Shown here in pieces: positions 63,182 to 64,000 of a stretch of 64,000 nucleotides of DNA. The stretch is from assembly GCF_002277955.1 (NCBI RefSeq), contig NZ_CP018477.1, forward strand, positions 1,612,001 to 1,676,000, written 5' to 3'. The translations under genes and the position numbers were made by a program. Source of the stretch: Thermogutta terrifontis (GTDB lineage: Bacteria > Planctomycetota > Planctomycetia > Pirellulales > Thermoguttaceae). Within the stretch, counting starts at the first letter, position 1, and every line of letters starts with the position of its first letter. Under the pieces are notes generated by a model. That model was not told where the DNA came from. It saw nothing but the letters and a program-made list of their open reading frames with translations, and made no database searches.

Positions 63182-64000
63182 CTGAACCGGTCAAGCTTCA
63201 CCATCGGTTTGGGAGCAGTAGTGCTCCTGGTGCTTTTGCGGATCACGATTGGTTGGCACTTTCTCTATGAGGGTGTCTGGAAGATTGCCAATCGGGATAA
63301 GTTTTCTGCGGAGCCCTTCCTGACTCAGGCCAAGGGTCCGTTCGCTTCCTTTTTTTACGCCATGGTTCCCGATATAGACGGGAAGATTCGGTTCCAGATT
63401 GTTAAGACTAAGGAAGGGGAACTCGTTGTCGTCTCTCCCGCTTATGAGGAAGCTTGGAAAAAGGCGTGCGATGAGTACGTCCGCTACTATCGCATGGACG
63501 AGAAGCAGAAACGGGAGGCGGAAGCAACCCGGGATCGTTTCGTTCAAGCCCTGAACAATTACCTGGCGCAAAAGCGGGACGATATTCTTGCGTACTTTGA
63601 CAGTCTCGAGCGATTCGAGAAAGAGGAAAAGGCTTCGCGCAACCTTGGGGCTTACTTTCAAAGGGAACGCCTCTGGGAACGGCAGCAAAAGCTGCGGGGC
63701 GAGGTGGCCGTTTGGTTCGCAGAGATCGACAACATGGGTCGGGCATATCTTCGTACCTTGTGGGGGATTCTCACCCCGGAGCAAAAGTCGCGGGGTATGA
63801 TTAAAGTCCCCCTCTGTGAAACGCAGCGGCTGCCTGTTCGGTTGCCGTTTGCCGCGACCAGGACAGAACTGCTCAACGTGGTGGTCACTTATTCGCTGAC
63901 GGCCATCGGTCTGTGTTTGATGGTTGGGGCGTTCACACGTCTGGCCGCCCTGGGAGGAGCAGCGTTTCTCGCTTTCGTGGTGATGACGCAATGGCCGTGG
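63182..64000 (+). CDS. DoxX-like membrane protein, 3' end outside window, CTG start
   Basis: The frame is open to the right edge (273 codons). The N-terminal helix with LRITIGWHFLYEGVWKI, then a long soluble insertion (about 50-205, charged helices such as EEAWKKACDEYVRYYRMDEK), and a second membrane region with LTAIGLCLMVGAFTRLAALGG fit the DoxX/DoxD family, with an insertion unusually long between helices 1 and 2. DoxX proteins are poorly understood membrane proteins linked to redox or sulfur metabolism. The CTG start is inferred from the AAGGAGG site; TTG 63209 and GTG 63221 are alternatives inside the first helix. Confidence 0.8.
   Translation, partial: MNRSSFTIGLGAVVLLVLLRITIGWHFLYEGVWKIANRDKFSAEPFLTQAKGPFASFFYAMVPDIDGKIRFQIVKTKEGELVVVSPAYEEAWKKACDEYVRYYRMDEKQKREAEATRDRFVQALNNYLAQKRDDILAYFDSLERFEKEEKASRNLGAYFQRERLWERQQKLRGEVAVWFAEIDNMGRAYLRTLWGILTPEQKSRGMIKVPLCETQRLPVRLPFAATRTELLNVVVTYSLTAIGLCLMVGAFTRLAALGGAAFLAFVVMTQWPW

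Noticed and set aside
63191-63991. Leftward frame of 266 codons at the right edge
   Set aside because: It is opposite the DoxX-like frame, which has membrane helices and a ribosome-binding site; the leftward product shows no domain.

Overview
The window looks like chromosomal DNA of a planctomycete, probably Pirellulales-like. Thermogutta or a relative is possible, but no rRNA or universal marker other than IF-1 is present to prove it. The lineage call rests on the gene families: several Gfo/Idh/MocA oxidoreductases (two with twin-arginine leaders), a TAT-type TIM-barrel isomerase, DUF1559-type pseudopilins, a DUF1598 protein, a PEP-CTERM protein, and a hydrazine-synthase-alpha-like haem protein. 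Gene density is moderate. Many gaps of 200-900 bases occur. I see no tRNA, rRNA, CRISPR array, insertion sequence or prophage.

Layout. 1-9000: carbohydrate-related secreted enzymes (partial glycosidase, two Gfo/Idh/MocA proteins, a sugar isomerase/epimerase-like protein), a PEP-CTERM protein, an HtrA-like protease and a HEAT-repeat protein. 9200-11000: an ECF sigma factor translationally coupled to a membrane anti-sigma factor whose outer part looks like a DUF1559 pseudopilin. 11000-20600: housekeeping genes (fmt, class II photolyase, folD, infA) mixed with planctomycete-type unknowns. 20600-30200: a large c-type haem/PD40 protein, lipoproteins, an alpha/beta hydrolase and a short UvrC. 30600-33200: an Hsp70 next to a membrane protein with a J-like domain and an MshEN domain. 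33300-43300: S41 protease, Gfo/Idh/MocA protein, rhamnulokinase-type FGGY kinase, mutY, an A-type Fe-S carrier, a ygfZ-type gene and an HDOD protein. 43400-51400: a leftward block of nine genes resembling a type II secretion/type IV pilus assembly (three GspF-like platform proteins, three small pseudopilin-like proteins, two DUF1559-type proteins, one zinc-binding small protein) without an ATPase or secretin in the window. 51600-64000: rfbD, an FmdB-type zinc ribbon with a histone-H1-like tail, two large convergent glycosidase-like genes, thiS-thiG, a nucleoside hydrolase and a partial DoxX-like gene with an apparent CTG start.

The most unusual items are the anti-sigma/pseudopilin fusion (10008-10970), the Hsp70 plus HPD-less J-like/MshEN pair (30618-33199), the ATPase-less three-GspF block (43473-51355), a MutY whose catalytic Asp position reads Glu, and a UvrC without its C-terminal helix-hairpin-helix region. 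All functions are inferred from sequence reading alone; no database search was run.
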